Assembly (NCBI RefSeq): GCF_030644225.1 | Contig: NZ_CP128650.1 | Location: 506,001 to 570,000 of the forward strand | Reading direction: 5' to 3' | Source: Selenomonas dianae | Lineage (GTDB): Bacteria > Bacillota > Negativicutes > Selenomonadales > Selenomonadaceae | Length of the DNA: 64,000 nt | In this document: positions 1-8,568 of the stretch, one piece after another | Layout of the letters: each line of letters starts with the position of its first letter | Numbering within the stretch: position 1 is the first letter of the stretch | Notes under the pieces: model-generated | What the model saw: only the letters and a program-made list of their open reading frames with translations | What the model was told of the DNA's origin: nothing | Databases searched by the model: none | Made by a program: the position numbers and the translations under genes

Positions 1-1464
1 GGGATTCGCGTAGCCAACTGGCTCGTTTCCTATGATCTTTTCAAGACATTCGGGGCTTCATTTGATGAGGTTTTTGAGCGTGTTCTCGCCGCATCTGTAT
101 ATGATCATGGCAGACACATCATCCGCAATTTGGAGTATAGCCCGGCGTTTCGTTCTAATCATTACCTTTCAGATATTGCAGGGCTTCTGTTTGCTGCGCT
201 TCATCTGCCAACCTCCGATGAGACGGATGGTTGGCTTGCTTTTGCACTCCAAGAGCTTATCTCGGAGATGGCGCACGAATTTCATGAGGATGGCAGCAAT
301 TTTGAGGGGTCAACCAGTTATCATCGTCTCTCAACGGAGCTGATGCTGTATAGTGCCCTTTTTGCTGTGCAGATGGATCCGGCGCGACGCAATCGAGTGA
401 AGGATTATAAGTGTTCTCTTCATCATGCTCAGCCCCCATTAAAGCCGATAGAGGAGCAGGCATTCGATCTGGATGGTAATGAAATTTTCCCCGCATGGTT
501 TTGGGAGCGGTTGGCAAAGGCTCTGCGGTTTACCTCTGATCTCATGCATGAAGATGGGACGATCCCACAGGTCGGAGATAATGACAGCGGTCGTTTTTTG
601 AAACTGAACCCTGTCTATGATGTGCTGACGGAAGACGATGCAGTTGCGAAATATGGAAACCTCAAAGGTTTTCCCGCGATGCAAGATGTTTTATACTATG
701 ACGAGAACATCCTCAACCATGAGCATCTGAAAGGTGCATATCGTGTTTTGTGTGGTCTTGGCAATAATTCACCGATCGATTTTGAAATGGTACTCCTTCG
801 ATCTCTGGCAAAAAAAATACCCACAGGTCACCTTGCGGATAATGTTTTGTTATCGGATGACTCTGTGCGTGTGAAAGATTTTGTTGATGCGTTGCCTGTG
901 GCAGACCTTGATATGCAGGAATATCATTTTCCAAAGCCGAAAGAGCAGGTTTCGGCTTTACGTTGCTATCCATATGAGGGGATGGGGCTATATATCTTCA
1001 AATCCCCCCATCTTTACATGACCGTGCGTTGTGGTGAGATTGGTCAGAAGGGGAATGGCGGACATGCGCATAACGACCAGCTCTCCATTACTCTTCGGAT
1101 TGATGGGAAGGATATTATTGTCGATCCCGGAACATATCTTTATACACCTCTGCCCGAGCGGCGCAATGAATTTCGCTCAACAATGGTACATTTCACCGTA
1201 CAGAAAGATGGTGCAGAGCAGAATCCGTGGCATCCGGGGAGCGAAGGGCTTTTCTCGATGATGCATGAGGCTACCTCTGCTAAAGTTCTGCTGCTGACAC
1301 CAAACGCTATTGTTATGGAGCACAGCGGATTTGGCGATAAGGTTTATCGTGTGGTAGAAATCTTGGAGGATGAGGTGTGGATACGAGATTATGGTGATGG
1401 GATTACACGATGGTTGTCATCCGCAGCAATTTCCAATGGGTATGGAAAAATAATCGCAGAATAG
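1..1464 (+). CDS. Heparinase II/III family polysaccharide lyase-like protein, 5'-truncated by window edge
   Basis: The frame is open from base 1, so the true start lies upstream; 487 residues are visible. The N-terminal part (RVANWLVSYDLFK and the helical stretch after it) resembles the alpha-helical toroid of heparinase II/III proteins. The C-terminal half carries the beta-sandwich signature with GNGGHAHNDQLS and IIVDPGTYLY. Family members cleave uronic-acid polysaccharides or sit in exopolysaccharide loci; the substrate here cannot be told. It is followed 22 bases later by an acyltransferase fragment and then glf, which suggests surface polysaccharide synthesis or modification. Its base composition is visibly AT-richer than genes after about 4.4 kb, consistent with a transferred polysaccharide locus. 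An apparent TTG start at 130 is internal, because the homology continues upstream of it. Confidence 0.82.
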   Translation, partial: GIRVANWLVSYDLFKTFGASFDEVFERVLAASVYDHGRHIIRNLEYSPAFRSNHYLSDIAGLLFAALHLPTSDETDGWLAFALQELISEMAHEFHEDGSNFEGSTSYHRLSTELMLYSALFAVQMDPARRNRVKDYKCSLHHAQPPLKPIEEQAFDLDGNEIFPAWFWERLAKALRFTSDLMHEDGTIPQVGDNDSGRFLKLNPVYDVLTEDDAVAKYGNLKGFPAMQDVLYYDENILNHEHLKGAYRVLCGLGNNSPIDFEMVLLRSLAKKIPTGHLADNVLLSDDSVRVKDFVDALPVADLDMQEYHFPKPKEQVSALRCYPYEGMGLYIFKSPHLYMTVRCGEIGQKGNGGHAHNDQLSITLRIDGKDIIVDPGTYLYTPLPERRNEFRSTMVHFTVQKDGAEQNPWHPGSEGLFSMMHEATSAKVLLLTPNAIVMEHSGFGDKVYRVVEILEDEVWIRDYGDGITRWLSSAAISNGYGKIIAE

Positions 1465-1486
1465 CGTTTGCAAGAGGAGGATTCTT

Positions 1487-2200
1487 GTGCTCTTCAATTC
1501 TTACGAGTTTATCTTTTTGTTTTTACCGATCGTATTATGCTGTTACTTTATTTTTTCCTCCTATGGGAGAGTGCAGGGGCATATAGTTCTTGTCTTTGCG
1601 AGTCTGTTTTTTTATGGATGGTGGAATCCAAATTATTTGGCTCTGATTTTGTTTTCCGTATGTATGAACTTTACATTGGGGAAATATTGCATTCAGGTTG
1701 GAGAGCGTCGTTGGCTTGCTGCAGGTGTTGCGCTCAACCTGGCTTTGCTTGGTTATTATAAATATACGGATTTCTTTATTGAAAATATCAATGTGCTTTT
1801 TCATGCAGACTATGCGCTTTATCACCTAGTGCTTCCACTCGGAATTTCCTTCTTTACATTTACACAGATAGCGTATCTTGTGGAGACATATCGCGGGAAG
1901 GTTTTTCAACATCATTTTCTCAGCTATATCCTGTTTGTGACCTATTTTCCGCATCTGTTGGCGGGTCCCATTATTCATTATGAAAATATGATGCCGCAGT
2001 TTCTTGACCGCTCTTTGCAAAAGATCAATTATGATAATGTGGTTCGTGGCTTGTTTCTTTTCTCCTTGGGACTCTGCAAAAAAGTTTTGATTGCAGATTC
2101 TCTTGCGGGAAACTATGCTTTATATGGGGATCCCTATCATGCGGGTAAGGAAATTAAAGAGAATGTTATCTGTGTTGTATGGGGGGATCGCTGCCTATAA
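1487..2200 (+). pseudogene. MBOAT-family O-acyltransferase (AlgI-like), N-terminal half only
   Basis: A GTG start 6 bases after AGGAGG opens a 237-residue, strongly hydrophobic protein. It matches the first half of AlgI-like membrane-bound O-acyltransferases: an SYEFIFLFLP start, FYGWWNPNY, LGYYKYTDFF, PLGISFFTFTQIAYLVE and YFPHLLAGPIIHYENM. Full members are about 450-500 residues. Here the frame stops at 2200, before the region that normally carries the second conserved segment and the catalytic histidine. The other two frames also close by 2231, so one frameshift cannot explain the loss; the 3' half is missing. The glf start follows directly. It is probably inactive as an acyltransferase, though it still has a good ribosome site and may be translated. 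Confidence 0.75.
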
Positions 2201-2230
2201 TTCACTGAATACAACGGGAGGTATGTTCTG

Positions 2231-3340
2231 ATGCCGCAGTATGATTATTTGGTTGTTGGTGCAGGTCTCTTTGGTGCTATTTTTGCACATGAGATGAAAG
2301 CGCGTGGGAAACGTGTTCTTGTTATTGAGAAGCGTAGCCATATTGGCGGTAATGTCTATACGGAAAATATGGATGGCATTGAAGTTCACGTCTATGGAGC
2401 ACATATCTTTCATACGAACCAAAAGACTGTTTGGGATTATGTGAATCAATTCGTCTTTATGAAGCCGTTTGTCAACTCTCCTGTTGCGAACTATCGGGGA
2501 GAGCTCTACTCTTTGCCCTTTAATATGAATACATTCTATGCTCTGTGGAAGGTGCGAACACCGCAAGAGGCTGTGGAGAAGCTTGCGGTGCAACGGGCTG
2601 AGTTTGCGGATATTGAGCCGAAGAATCTTGCGGAACAGGCGTGTAAACTCGTGGGACGCGACATTTATGAGAAGTTGATTCGTGGCTATACGGAGAAACA
2701 ATGGGGCCGTAAGGCTGAGGAGCTTCCAGCTTTTATCATTAAGCGCATTCCGGTTCGACTCACATTTGACAATAACTATTTTAATGACACGTTTCAGGGG
2801 ATTCCGAGTGAGGGATATACTGCTCTTGTCGCGCGCATGCTTGAGGGAATAGATGTACGCTTGGATGTAGAGTTCTTTCATGATCGAGATGAGCTTGAAA
2901 AAATGGCACAAAAAATTGTTTTTACGGGACGCATTGACCAGTACTTTGATTCTTGCTATGGAAGCTTGGAATATCGTAGCCTTCGCTTTGAAAATGAGAG
3001 ACTATCTGTGGAGAACTATCAGGGAGTCGCTGTTGTCAACTATACAGACGCAGAAACTCCGTATACGCGCATCATAGAACACAAGCATTTTTCACCTGTG
3101 GAGACGAAGCATACGATTATCACACGTGAATATCCGGAGGATTGGACAGAGGGGCGTGAGCCCTATTATCCGGTCAATGACGAAGATAATATGCATCGTT
3201 ATGAAAAGTATCGAAAGCGTGCAGAAGAGATGTGTCCTCACTTGATCTTGGGAGGTCGACTCGGCACGTATCGTTACTACAATATGGATCAGATTGTGGA
3301 GCAGGCATTGGAAGCTGTTCGGTTGGAAAACGAATTCTAA
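2231..3340 (+). CDS. glf: UDP-galactopyranose mutase
   Basis: This 369-residue flavoprotein interconverts UDP-galactopyranose and UDP-galactofuranose, giving galactofuranose for surface glycans. The N-terminus holds the FAD dinucleotide motif GAGLFG (residues about 11-16), followed by RSHIGGN and the family block GAHIFHTN. Later family features are LIRGYTEKQWG, FTGRIDQYFD and, near the C-terminus, GRLGTYRYYNMDQ. Length is normal. The ATG has GGGAGG about 8 bases upstream and sits directly behind the truncated MBOAT gene. It belongs functionally with the polysaccharide genes to its left. Confidence 0.95.
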   Translation: MPQYDYLVVGAGLFGAIFAHEMKARGKRVLVIEKRSHIGGNVYTENMDGIEVHVYGAHIFHTNQKTVWDYVNQFVFMKPFVNSPVANYRGELYSLPFNMNTFYALWKVRTPQEAVEKLAVQRAEFADIEPKNLAEQACKLVGRDIYEKLIRGYTEKQWGRKAEELPAFIIKRIPVRLTFDNNYFNDTFQGIPSEGYTALVARMLEGIDVRLDVEFFHDRDELEKMAQKIVFTGRIDQYFDSCYGSLEYRSLRFENERLSVENYQGVAVVNYTDAETPYTRIIEHKHFSPVETKHTIITREYPEDWTEGREPYYPVNDEDNMHRYEKYRKRAEEMCPHLILGGRLGTYRYYNMDQIVEQALEAVRLENEF

Positions 3341-3355
3341 ATTGCAATATCAAAA

Positions 3356-3379
3356 GGTAGATTACAAGAATAAGTTGCA
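3356..3379 (+). repeat. Left terminal inverted repeat of IS30-like element
   Basis: It matches the reverse complement of 3925-3948 at 20 of 24 positions, with outer GGTAGATT and inner AAGTTGCA blocks identical. It lies 15 bases after the glf stop. Confidence 0.78.
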
Positions 3380-3895
3380 TGGTAAAAAAGACAAGCAGAT
3401 CGAAGCCTTACGACACTCATTCAGGAAACATTCCTGTGCAGTGTGGTAACCGAGTTTTTTGTGTGACAGACCTCTGAGCCATTCTTGTATCGCAATGATC
3501 TCATCTTCCGTGCAATCCTCCAAATGCCTTCCCTTTGGGATAAAACGCCGTATGATTCGATTCGTGTTCTCGATCATCCCTTTGTCACTCGGATCATATG
3601 GATGCGCGTAGTAGATGCGAAGATTACGACCTTCCTCAAGTTCCCGAAGCCGCGAAAACTCCGTCCCGTTATCCGTCGTAATCGTCTCAAAAAGTTCTTC
3701 GAAAGAGCAATCGAACTCTTCTTAGATGGAATGCAGTGCCTCCATGATAGAACTGCTCTTTTTGTCCTTCACCTTGCGTAAACATGGAAACCGGCTCTTG
3801 CACTCTGCAATGACGAGAAGCACTTCCTTCCCCCTGCATCCACCAAGCATGAGGTCGGTTTCTTGGTAGACTGGTCTGTTCAACTCTGTTTTACC
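3362..3895 (-). pseudogene. IS30-family transposase, N-terminally deleted and interrupted by a stop
   Basis: Read on the minus strand, one frame gives ETDLMLGGCRGKEVLLVIAE, then an in-frame TAA at 3722-3724. It continues in the same frame with TITTDNGTEFSRL, YYAHPYDPSDKGMIENTN and RIIRRFIPKGRHLED. The three acidic positions of the DDE catalytic triad can be recognised (ETD, TDNG, IEN). The stop is a nonsense change rather than a frameshift. Upstream of about 3895 the frame meets another stop, and the DNA-binding N-terminus is absent. No active transposase can be made from this copy. Confidence 0.8.
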
Positions 3896-3924
3896 ACAAG
3901 GCTTCCGCTATGGACTTTTTTATG

Positions 3925-3948
3925 TGCAACTTAATTTTACAATCTACC
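3925..3948 (-). repeat. Right terminal inverted repeat of IS30-like element
   Basis: Partner of 3356-3379. It lies 24 bases before the -35 box of the promoter that serves the small gene at 4040. Confidence 0.78.
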
Positions 3949-3972
3949 CCTCTGATTTACCGATCGAATATA

Positions 3973-4001
3973 TTGACAAACTTGCTTGATTGTAATATTA
4001 T
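3973..4001 (+). promoter_or_regulatory. Sigma-A promoter for the small gene at 4040
   Basis: TTGACA (3973-3978), a 17-base spacer and TATTAT (3996-4001), about 38 bases before the start codon. It lies just outside the IS remnant. Confidence 0.7.
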
Positions 4002-4039
4002 AAAAGAGTAAATTTTTTGATGTGAGGAGTGTGTGATTT

Positions 4040-4291
4040 ATGCCTAAATTTTCTTTTCCTGATCCTGATGATAGGTCTCCCAATAACCCACTTATAACAT
4101 TAGAGAATCGTCAAGTAATAGGTCTTTATAATCAGGCTCATCCAGATGAAGAGGACATGCAGAATGTAACAGCTAAAGTTCGGGAGTGGATTATACAAAC
4201 AGGTAAAGCCCATGGTTGGGACGAAGTTGAGTTTGCAGGGTCAGAAGGCGTGTTTAAGAGGACAGACTTCATATCAAAATGGAGAGATTGA
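4040..4291 (+). CDS. Small protein of unknown function (83 aa)
   Basis: I do not recognise this protein. It is soluble, acidic and proline-rich at the N-terminus (FSFPDPDDRSPNNP), with no membrane segment or signal peptide. The C-terminus HGWDEVEFAGSEGVFKRTDF looks like a compact folded domain. GAGGAG lies about 11 bases before the ATG. It has its own near-consensus promoter (3973-4001) and its own terminator (4299-4343), so it is transcribed as a single gene. It is AT-rich like the polysaccharide locus and lies next to the IS remnant, which suggests acquired cargo. An immunity or antitoxin-type role is possible, but nothing in the sequence demonstrates it. Confidence 0.7.
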   Translation: MPKFSFPDPDDRSPNNPLITLENRQVIGLYNQAHPDEEDMQNVTAKVREWIIQTGKAHGWDEVEFAGSEGVFKRTDFISKWRD

Positions 4292-4298
4292 TTTGGGT

Positions 4299-4343
4299 GA
4301 CTACTTTCAGTTTTAGGTAATAATACTGGAAGTAGTCGTTTTT
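4299..4343 (+). terminator. Rho-independent terminator
   Basis: GACTACTTTCAG pairs with CTGGAAGTAGTC (12 bp with one wobble) across a 15-base loop, followed by GTTTTTG. It ends the 83-residue gene. Confidence 0.85.
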
Positions 4344-4410
4344 GCTTTATTTCTCAAAGTATGCAGATAAAGCTTGAGTATTGTATGTAATCATAAGGAG
4401 TACTTGTATT

Positions 4411-5385
4411 ATGAACTACTATACGATTACATTCTCAAAGAACAGTCTTTTTCTCGTCACCGGCGGGGCGGGTTTCATTGGATCGAATCTGGCTGAGGCG
4501 GTTCTCGCGATGGGGCACAGGGTTCGTGTGCTGGACAATCTGTCGACGGGGTATGCGAAGAATATTGTGGGATTTCGGGAGAATCCGAACTTCGAGTTTG
4601 TCGAGGGGGATATTCGGGATGCGGCACTCTGCCATCGCGTCTGTGAGGGCGTGGACTATGTGCTGCATCAGGCGGCGGCGGTGAGTGTACCCGAGAGTAT
4701 CGAGCAGCCAGTGGAGTACACGCTGACGAACATCGTCGGTACGGTCAACATGATGGAGGCGGCGGCGAAAAACGGGGTGAAGAAGTTCACCTATGCATCG
4801 AGTGCTGCGGTCTATGGCGATGACGAGACGATGCCGAAGCGGGAGGAGATTGTCGGCAATCGGCTTTCAACGTATGCGGTGACGAAGTTTGTCGCAGAGG
4901 AGTACGCCTATCAGTATACAATGCACTATGGACTGGATTGCTATGGGATGCGGTACTTCAATGTGTACGGTCGGCGGCAGGATCCGAATGGCGCATATGC
5001 GGCGGTGATTCCGAAGTTCATCGAGTGTCTGCTCCACGATGAGCCGCCGACAATCAACGGCGATGGGGAGCAGTCGCGTGACTTCGTCTATGTCGAGGAT
5101 GTCGTGCAGGCGAATCTCCTTGCGTGCGTCGCGTCGCATGAGGCGGCAGGGCAGGCGTACAACGTCGCGGCGGGCAAGCGTTCAAGTCTCAATGAGATGT
5201 ATGCGGTGCTCAGTGCACTGTTCGAGAAGGACTTGAAGCCTATTTTTGGTCCTGAGCGCAAGGGAGATATTCGCCACAGCGGGGCGGACATCTCGAAGAT
5301 CCGAAAAAATCTCGGCTATGCGCCGGAGTATGATTTCGAGAAGGGAATCAAAGAGGCGATTCAGTGGTATAAAGAGAATCTGTAG
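4411..5385 (+). CDS. NAD-dependent sugar-nucleotide epimerase (SDR family, UDP-glucose/UDP-GlcNAc 4-epimerase type)
   Basis: A 324-residue extended short-chain dehydrogenase. VTGGAGFIGSNL near residue 20 is the glycine-rich NAD site; ASSAAVYG and STYAVTK supply the catalytic Ser and the Tyr-x-x-x-Lys pair. MRYFNVYGRRQDP and SRDFVYVEDVV are typical of the GalE/WbpP branch. It probably epimerises a UDP-hexose or UDP-N-acetylhexosamine at C4 to supply surface polysaccharide; which substrate cannot be settled here. The ATG at 4411 follows AAGGAG by 10 bases. An upstream in-frame TTG at 4381 lacks a ribosome site. The gene is GC-rich, unlike its left neighbours, so a composition boundary lies just upstream. 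Confidence 0.88.
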   Translation: MNYYTITFSKNSLFLVTGGAGFIGSNLAEAVLAMGHRVRVLDNLSTGYAKNIVGFRENPNFEFVEGDIRDAALCHRVCEGVDYVLHQAAAVSVPESIEQPVEYTLTNIVGTVNMMEAAAKNGVKKFTYASSAAVYGDDETMPKREEIVGNRLSTYAVTKFVAEEYAYQYTMHYGLDCYGMRYFNVYGRRQDPNGAYAAVIPKFIECLLHDEPPTINGDGEQSRDFVYVEDVVQANLLACVASHEAAGQAYNVAAGKRSSLNEMYAVLSALFEKDLKPIFGPERKGDIRHSGADISKIRKNLGYAPEYDFEKGIKEAIQWYKENL

Positions 5386-5395
5386 GAATAAAAAA

Positions 5396-5442
5396 GGCAG
5401 TATCGTGTTCCGTGATAGTGTGGAATACGATATTGCCTTTTT
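5396..5442 (+). terminator. Terminator of the epimerase gene
   Basis: A 16-bp stem (GGCAGTATCGTGTTCC with GGAATACGATATTGCC, two wobbles) is preceded by an A run and followed by TTTTT. Confidence 0.85.
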
Positions 5443-5446
5443 GTAT

Positions 5447-5479
5447 AAAGCCCGTCAACTTCGTTTGCTGACGGGCTTT
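5447..5479 (-). terminator. Terminator-like hairpin at the end of mtnA
   Basis: AAAGCCCGTCA and TGACGGGCTTT form an 11-bp perfect stem. It lies 15 bases beyond the mtnA stop codon and faces the epimerase terminator. The T run in the minus direction is short. Confidence 0.6.
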
Positions 5480-5494
5480 GATATTGGAAAAATT

Positions 5495-6550
5495 CTATTG
5501 TTTACGTGTAAGACCATGTGCGAAGTCTGTGATAATACCATCCTCCGTCACAATCGCGGTAATTAGCTCATGATCGGTGACATCGAACGCAGGATTGTAG
5601 ACGCTGATGCCCTCCGGTGCCATGCGTTCTTTGTACCACATATCGGTGACTTCGGCGGCGGGGCGCTGTTCGATGTGGATGTCGGCGCCTGTGGGGGTGT
5701 TCATGTCGATGGTGGAGGTGGGAGCGCAGACGTAGAAGGGGATTCGAAAGTGTTTGGCGAGGATGGCGACACCTGATGTGCCGATCTTGTTGGCGACATC
5801 GCCGTTGGCGGCGACACGGTCACAGCCGACGAAGACGGCATCGATCCAGCCGTTTTTCATGACGGTGGCTGCCATGCTGTCGCAGATGAGGGTGACATCC
5901 ATGCCGGCGGCACTGAGTTCGTAGGCGGTGAGGCGTGCGCCCTGGAGGAGGGGGCGCGTTTCGTCGGCGTAGATTTTGAAGTGGTAGCCTTTTTGGTGCC
6001 CAAGGTACATGACGGCGGTTGCAGTGCCGTATTTTGCGGTGGCAAGCTGTCCGGCATTGCAGTGGGTGAGGAGGCCGTATCCCGGCTTTACGAGGGTGAG
6101 TGCGTGCTCGCCTATTTTTTTGCAGATGTCGATGTCCTCCTGCTTGATGCGGAGGGCTTCGTCACGCAGGAGTGTTCGGATTTCGGGGATGGATTTGCCC
6201 GCTGCATTTTTGACGACAGCGTCCATGCGGTTCAGCGCCCACGAGAGGTTGACGGCGGTGGGGCGGGAGGAGTTTAGGTAGTCGGCTGCTTCGTGGAAAC
6301 GCCGTGCAAATTCGGCGTAGTCGTCGGTGTCGATCTCAAGTGCGGCGAGGTAGATGCCGATGGCGGCGGCATCGCCGATGGCGGGCGCACCGCGCACTTG
6401 GAGCTCGCGGATTGCTGTCCAGATTTCGCCCTGTGTTTTGAGGTGGAGGTATTCGGCGCGGTTCGGGAGTTTGGTCTGGTCGATGATGACGAGGGCTCGC
6501 TCCTCTTCGTCGAGGGCGAGGGTTTCCATGTCGAGGATGTTGGTGTTCAT
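5495..6550 (-). CDS. mtnA: S-methyl-5-thioribose-1-phosphate isomerase (aldose-phosphate isomerase MtnA)
   Basis: A 351-residue member of the eIF2B-like isomerase family. It converts 5-methylthioribose-1-phosphate (or 5-deoxyribose-1-phosphate) to the ribulose form. RGAPAIG (residues 53-59), THCNAG with Cys164 and [11 protein letters not shown] with Asp244 match the substrate loop and the catalytic Cys/Asp pair known for this family. The ATG at 6550 follows AGGAGG; the longer upstream open frame is not needed. The class II aldolase gene ends 10 bases upstream, so the two form an operon. No mtnK, mtnB or mtnC-type gene is seen nearby, which points to the aldolase branch instead of full methionine salvage. 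Confidence 0.93.
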   Translation of the reverse strand: MNTNILDMETLALDEEERALVIIDQTKLPNRAEYLHLKTQGEIWTAIRELQVRGAPAIGDAAAIGIYLAALEIDTDDYAEFARRFHEAADYLNSSRPTAVNLSWALNRMDAVVKNAAGKSIPEIRTLLRDEALRIKQEDIDICKKIGEHALTLVKPGYGLLTHCNAGQLATAKYGTATAVMYLGHQKGYHFKIYADETRPLLQGARLTAYELSAAGMDVTLICDSMAATVMKNGWIDAVFVGCDRVAANGDVANKIGTSGVAILAKHFRIPFYVCAPTSTIDMNTPTGADIHIEQRPAAEVTDMWYKERMAPEGISVYNPAFDVTDHELITAIVTEDGIITDFAHGLTRKQ

Positions 6551-6560
6551 TGTATTCCTC

Positions 6561-7208
6561 CTAAACCGTTGGATATTTCCACTTTGCCAGTTCGTCCGCC
6601 GGAATGGTCGCAGGTTCGTGTCCGAGGACGGTGAGGCATCGGTAGTAGATGTCGGCGAGTTCTTCGACGTAGCTTGCCTTGAGCAGGGCTTCTTTGAGAT
6701 TTTCGGCGACGGCGACGACACCGTGCGCCTGCATGAGCGCGACATCGGAGATAGCGAGCGGGGCGAGGACGTTCTCTGCCGCCGCGCGTGTGCCGGGGCG
6801 GCCGTAGGGGGCGACGGGGACATAGCCCTCCCTGCAGCCGAGGATGGAGAGTTCGTAGACGATGGCAGGGATGTTCTTGTTCATGACGGCGAATGCGGTC
6901 GCCGTGCGTGAGTGTGTGTGCGCAACTGCGTGTACGTCGCTGCGGCTTTGATAGATTGCCGTGTGCATCATCAGCTCGCTGGTCGGTTTGCGTCCATTCA
7001 ACGATTCAATTGTATGACCGTCCATATTGATGACGACGATGTCGCTTGCGGTCATTTCCTCACGATCCATACCCGTCGGCGTGATGCAGATGAGTCCGCT
7101 CGCCGTATCGCGCACACTGAAGTTCCCTGAGCGGTGTCGGCACAGCCCCGCACGGTCGGCTTCGAGTGCATAGCGGCGCACATCCTCCTTGATTTGTTCG
7201 AGCATCAT
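6561..7208 (-). CDS. Class II aldolase, probable 5-(methylthio)ribulose-1-phosphate / 5-deoxyribulose-1-phosphate aldolase
   Basis: A 215-residue class II aldolase/adducin protein. The zinc ligands of the fuculose-phosphate aldolase fold are visible: Glu78 in TSELMMH, His97 and His99 in AHTHS, and His162 in QAHGVV. SGNFSVR and [11 protein letters not shown] form the phosphate and substrate region. Family members cleave a ketose-1-phosphate to dihydroxyacetone phosphate and an aldehyde. Placement directly before mtnA points to the product of MtnA as substrate, as in the DHAP shunt or 5-deoxyribose disposal pathways; this is inference from context. Two adjacent ATGs (7206-7208, 7203-7205) follow AGGAGG; the second has the better spacing. 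Confidence 0.85.
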   Translation of the reverse strand: MMLEQIKEDVRRYALEADRAGLCRHRSGNFSVRDTASGLICITPTGMDREEMTASDIVVINMDGHTIESLNGRKPTSELMMHTAIYQSRSDVHAVAHTHSRTATAFAVMNKNIPAIVYELSILGCREGYVPVAPYGRPGTRAAAENVLAPLAISDVALMQAHGVVAVAENLKEALLKASYVEELADIYYRCLTVLGHEPATIPADELAKWKYPTV

Positions 7209-7319
7209 TGTCCTCCTGTCAATTTTCTATATTTTAGCGAAAATTTGCGCGTTATGGCAAGTGATTTTTACATCTGCACAAAATATTGTAGGAAAAGTGT
7301 TTCATTAAGGATAAAAGGT

Positions 7320-7347
7320 TTGACTTTTATTGGGAATGGTTTATAAT
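7320..7347 (+). promoter_or_regulatory. Promoter of the gap-pgk-tpiA-gpmI operon
   Basis: TTGACT (7320-7325), a 16-base spacer and TATAAT (7342-7347). The leader to the gap start is about 65 bases. No operator could be assigned. Confidence 0.8.
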
Positions 7348-7420
7348 ATAAATCGTATGAAGGGTGCGGCGGAAAAGGTACGCAGCGCCGAGAATAATGG
7401 ACTTAACAGGGGGTATTTCA

Positions 7421-8434
7421 ATGGCAGTAAAAGTTGCTATCAATGGTTTTGGCCGTATCGGTCGTCTCGCATTCCGTCAGATGTTCGATGCTCCCGGCTA
7501 TGAGGTCGTTGCGATCAACGATCTGACGAGCCCGAAGATGCTCGCCCATCTCCTGAAGTATGACTCCACGCAGGGGCGTTATAAGTATGCGGATTCGGTC
7601 GAAGACGGCGATGGTTTCATCAAGGTCAACGGCAAGCAGATCAACATCTATGCACAGGCGGATGCTTCCCAGATTCCTTGGGGCAAGCATGATGTCGATG
7701 TCGTGCTTGAGTGCACGGGCTTCTACACGGCAAAGGCAAAGGCAGAGGCACATCTGAAAGCCGGTGCGAAGAAGGTCGTCATCTCTGCTCCTGCGGGCAA
7801 TGATCTCCCGACGATTGTCTACAATGTCAACCACAAGAAACTGACGAAGGACGACAAGGTTATTTCGGCGGCATCCTGCACGACGAACTGCCTTGCGCCG
7901 ATGGCAAAGGCACTCAATGATCTCGCTCCGATCAAGAGCGGCATCATGTCCACGATCCATGCCTACACGGGCGACCAGATGCCGCTTGACGGTCCGCAGC
8001 GCAAGGGGGATCTCCGCCGCAGCCGTGCCGCAGCGATCAACATCGTTCCGAACTCCACGGGCGCAGCGAAGGCGATCGGTCTCGTCATCCCCGAACTCAA
8101 CGGCAAGCTGATCGGCTCGGCACAGCGCGTTCCGACGCCGACGGGTTCGACGACGCTCCTCTACGCTGTGGTCGAGGGCAAGGTGACGGTTGAGCAGGTC
8201 AACGCACAGATGAAGAAGGAAGCGACGGAGTCGTTCGCGTACAACACGGACGAGATCGTTTCCAGCGACATCATTGGAACGACGTACGGCTCGATCTTCG
8301 ATGCGACGCAGACGATGGTCAGCGACACGGGCGACGGCAACACGCTCGTTCAGGTGGTTTCCTGGTATGACAACGAGAACAGCTACACGAGCCAGATGGT
8401 TCGCACGATCAAGTATTTCGCGGAGCTCGGCTGA
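7421..8434 (+). CDS. gap: Glyceraldehyde-3-phosphate dehydrogenase, type I
   Basis: A 337-residue NAD-dependent glycolytic enzyme that oxidises and phosphorylates glyceraldehyde-3-phosphate to 1,3-bisphosphoglycerate. NGFGRIGR (8-15) is the NAD-binding loop, and Asp34 in AINDL favours NAD over [16 protein letters not shown] carries catalytic Cys153 and [10 protein letters not shown] carries His180. The C-terminal [13 protein letters not shown] is a family signature. The ATG at 7421 follows AGGGGG. It is the first gene of the lower-glycolysis operon and lies behind a strong promoter; a GC-rich hairpin separates it from pgk. Confidence 0.97.
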   Translation: MAVKVAINGFGRIGRLAFRQMFDAPGYEVVAINDLTSPKMLAHLLKYDSTQGRYKYADSVEDGDGFIKVNGKQINIYAQADASQIPWGKHDVDVVLECTGFYTAKAKAEAHLKAGAKKVVISAPAGNDLPTIVYNVNHKKLTKDDKVISAASCTTNCLAPMAKALNDLAPIKSGIMSTIHAYTGDQMPLDGPQRKGDLRRSRAAAINIVPNSTGAAKAIGLVIPELNGKLIGSAQRVPTPTGSTTLLYAVVEGKVTVEQVNAQMKKEATESFAYNTDEIVSSDIIGTTYGSIFDATQTMVSDTGDGNTLVQVVSWYDNENSYTSQMVRTIKYFAELG

Positions 8435-8515
8435 GACAAGTAAACAGAGATATGCGGGACACGATTCAGGATTGCTAGCGTTCTGATCGAGTTACCGTGT
8501 GCATACGATCTTTCA

Positions 8516-8547
8516 CGAGGTCCGGCCGACGTTTGGGCCGGATCTCG
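8516..8547 (+). other. Intercistronic hairpin between gap and pgk
   Basis: CGAGGTCCGGCC pairs with GGCCGGATCTCG (12 bp, one wobble) around an 8-base loop and ends about 10 bases before the pgk ribosome site. Only GTTT follows, so it is a weak terminator at best. It may be an mRNA processing or stability element that raises gap over pgk. Confidence 0.7.
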
Positions 8548-8568
8548 TTTCTTTATGGAGGGGACAAT

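Larger units (their letters stand above)
3356..3948 (-). mobile_element. IS30-family insertion sequence remnant, about 593 bp
   Basis: The element is bounded by imperfect 24-bp inverted repeats (3356-3379 and 3925-3948, 20 of 24 matching) that begin GGTAGATT and end AAGTTGCA. Inside, on the minus strand, lies the C-terminal part of an IS30-type DDE transposase. Intact IS30 elements are about 1.0-1.2 kb, so roughly half, including the N-terminal helix-turn-helix, has been deleted. The ends remain recognisable, so it could only move with a transposase supplied in trans. I could not recognise a target duplication. Confidence 0.8.

Noticed and set aside
3485-3781. 98-codon plus-strand frame inside the IS remnant
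   Set aside because: It is the complement of the recognisable IS30 transposase on the minus strand.
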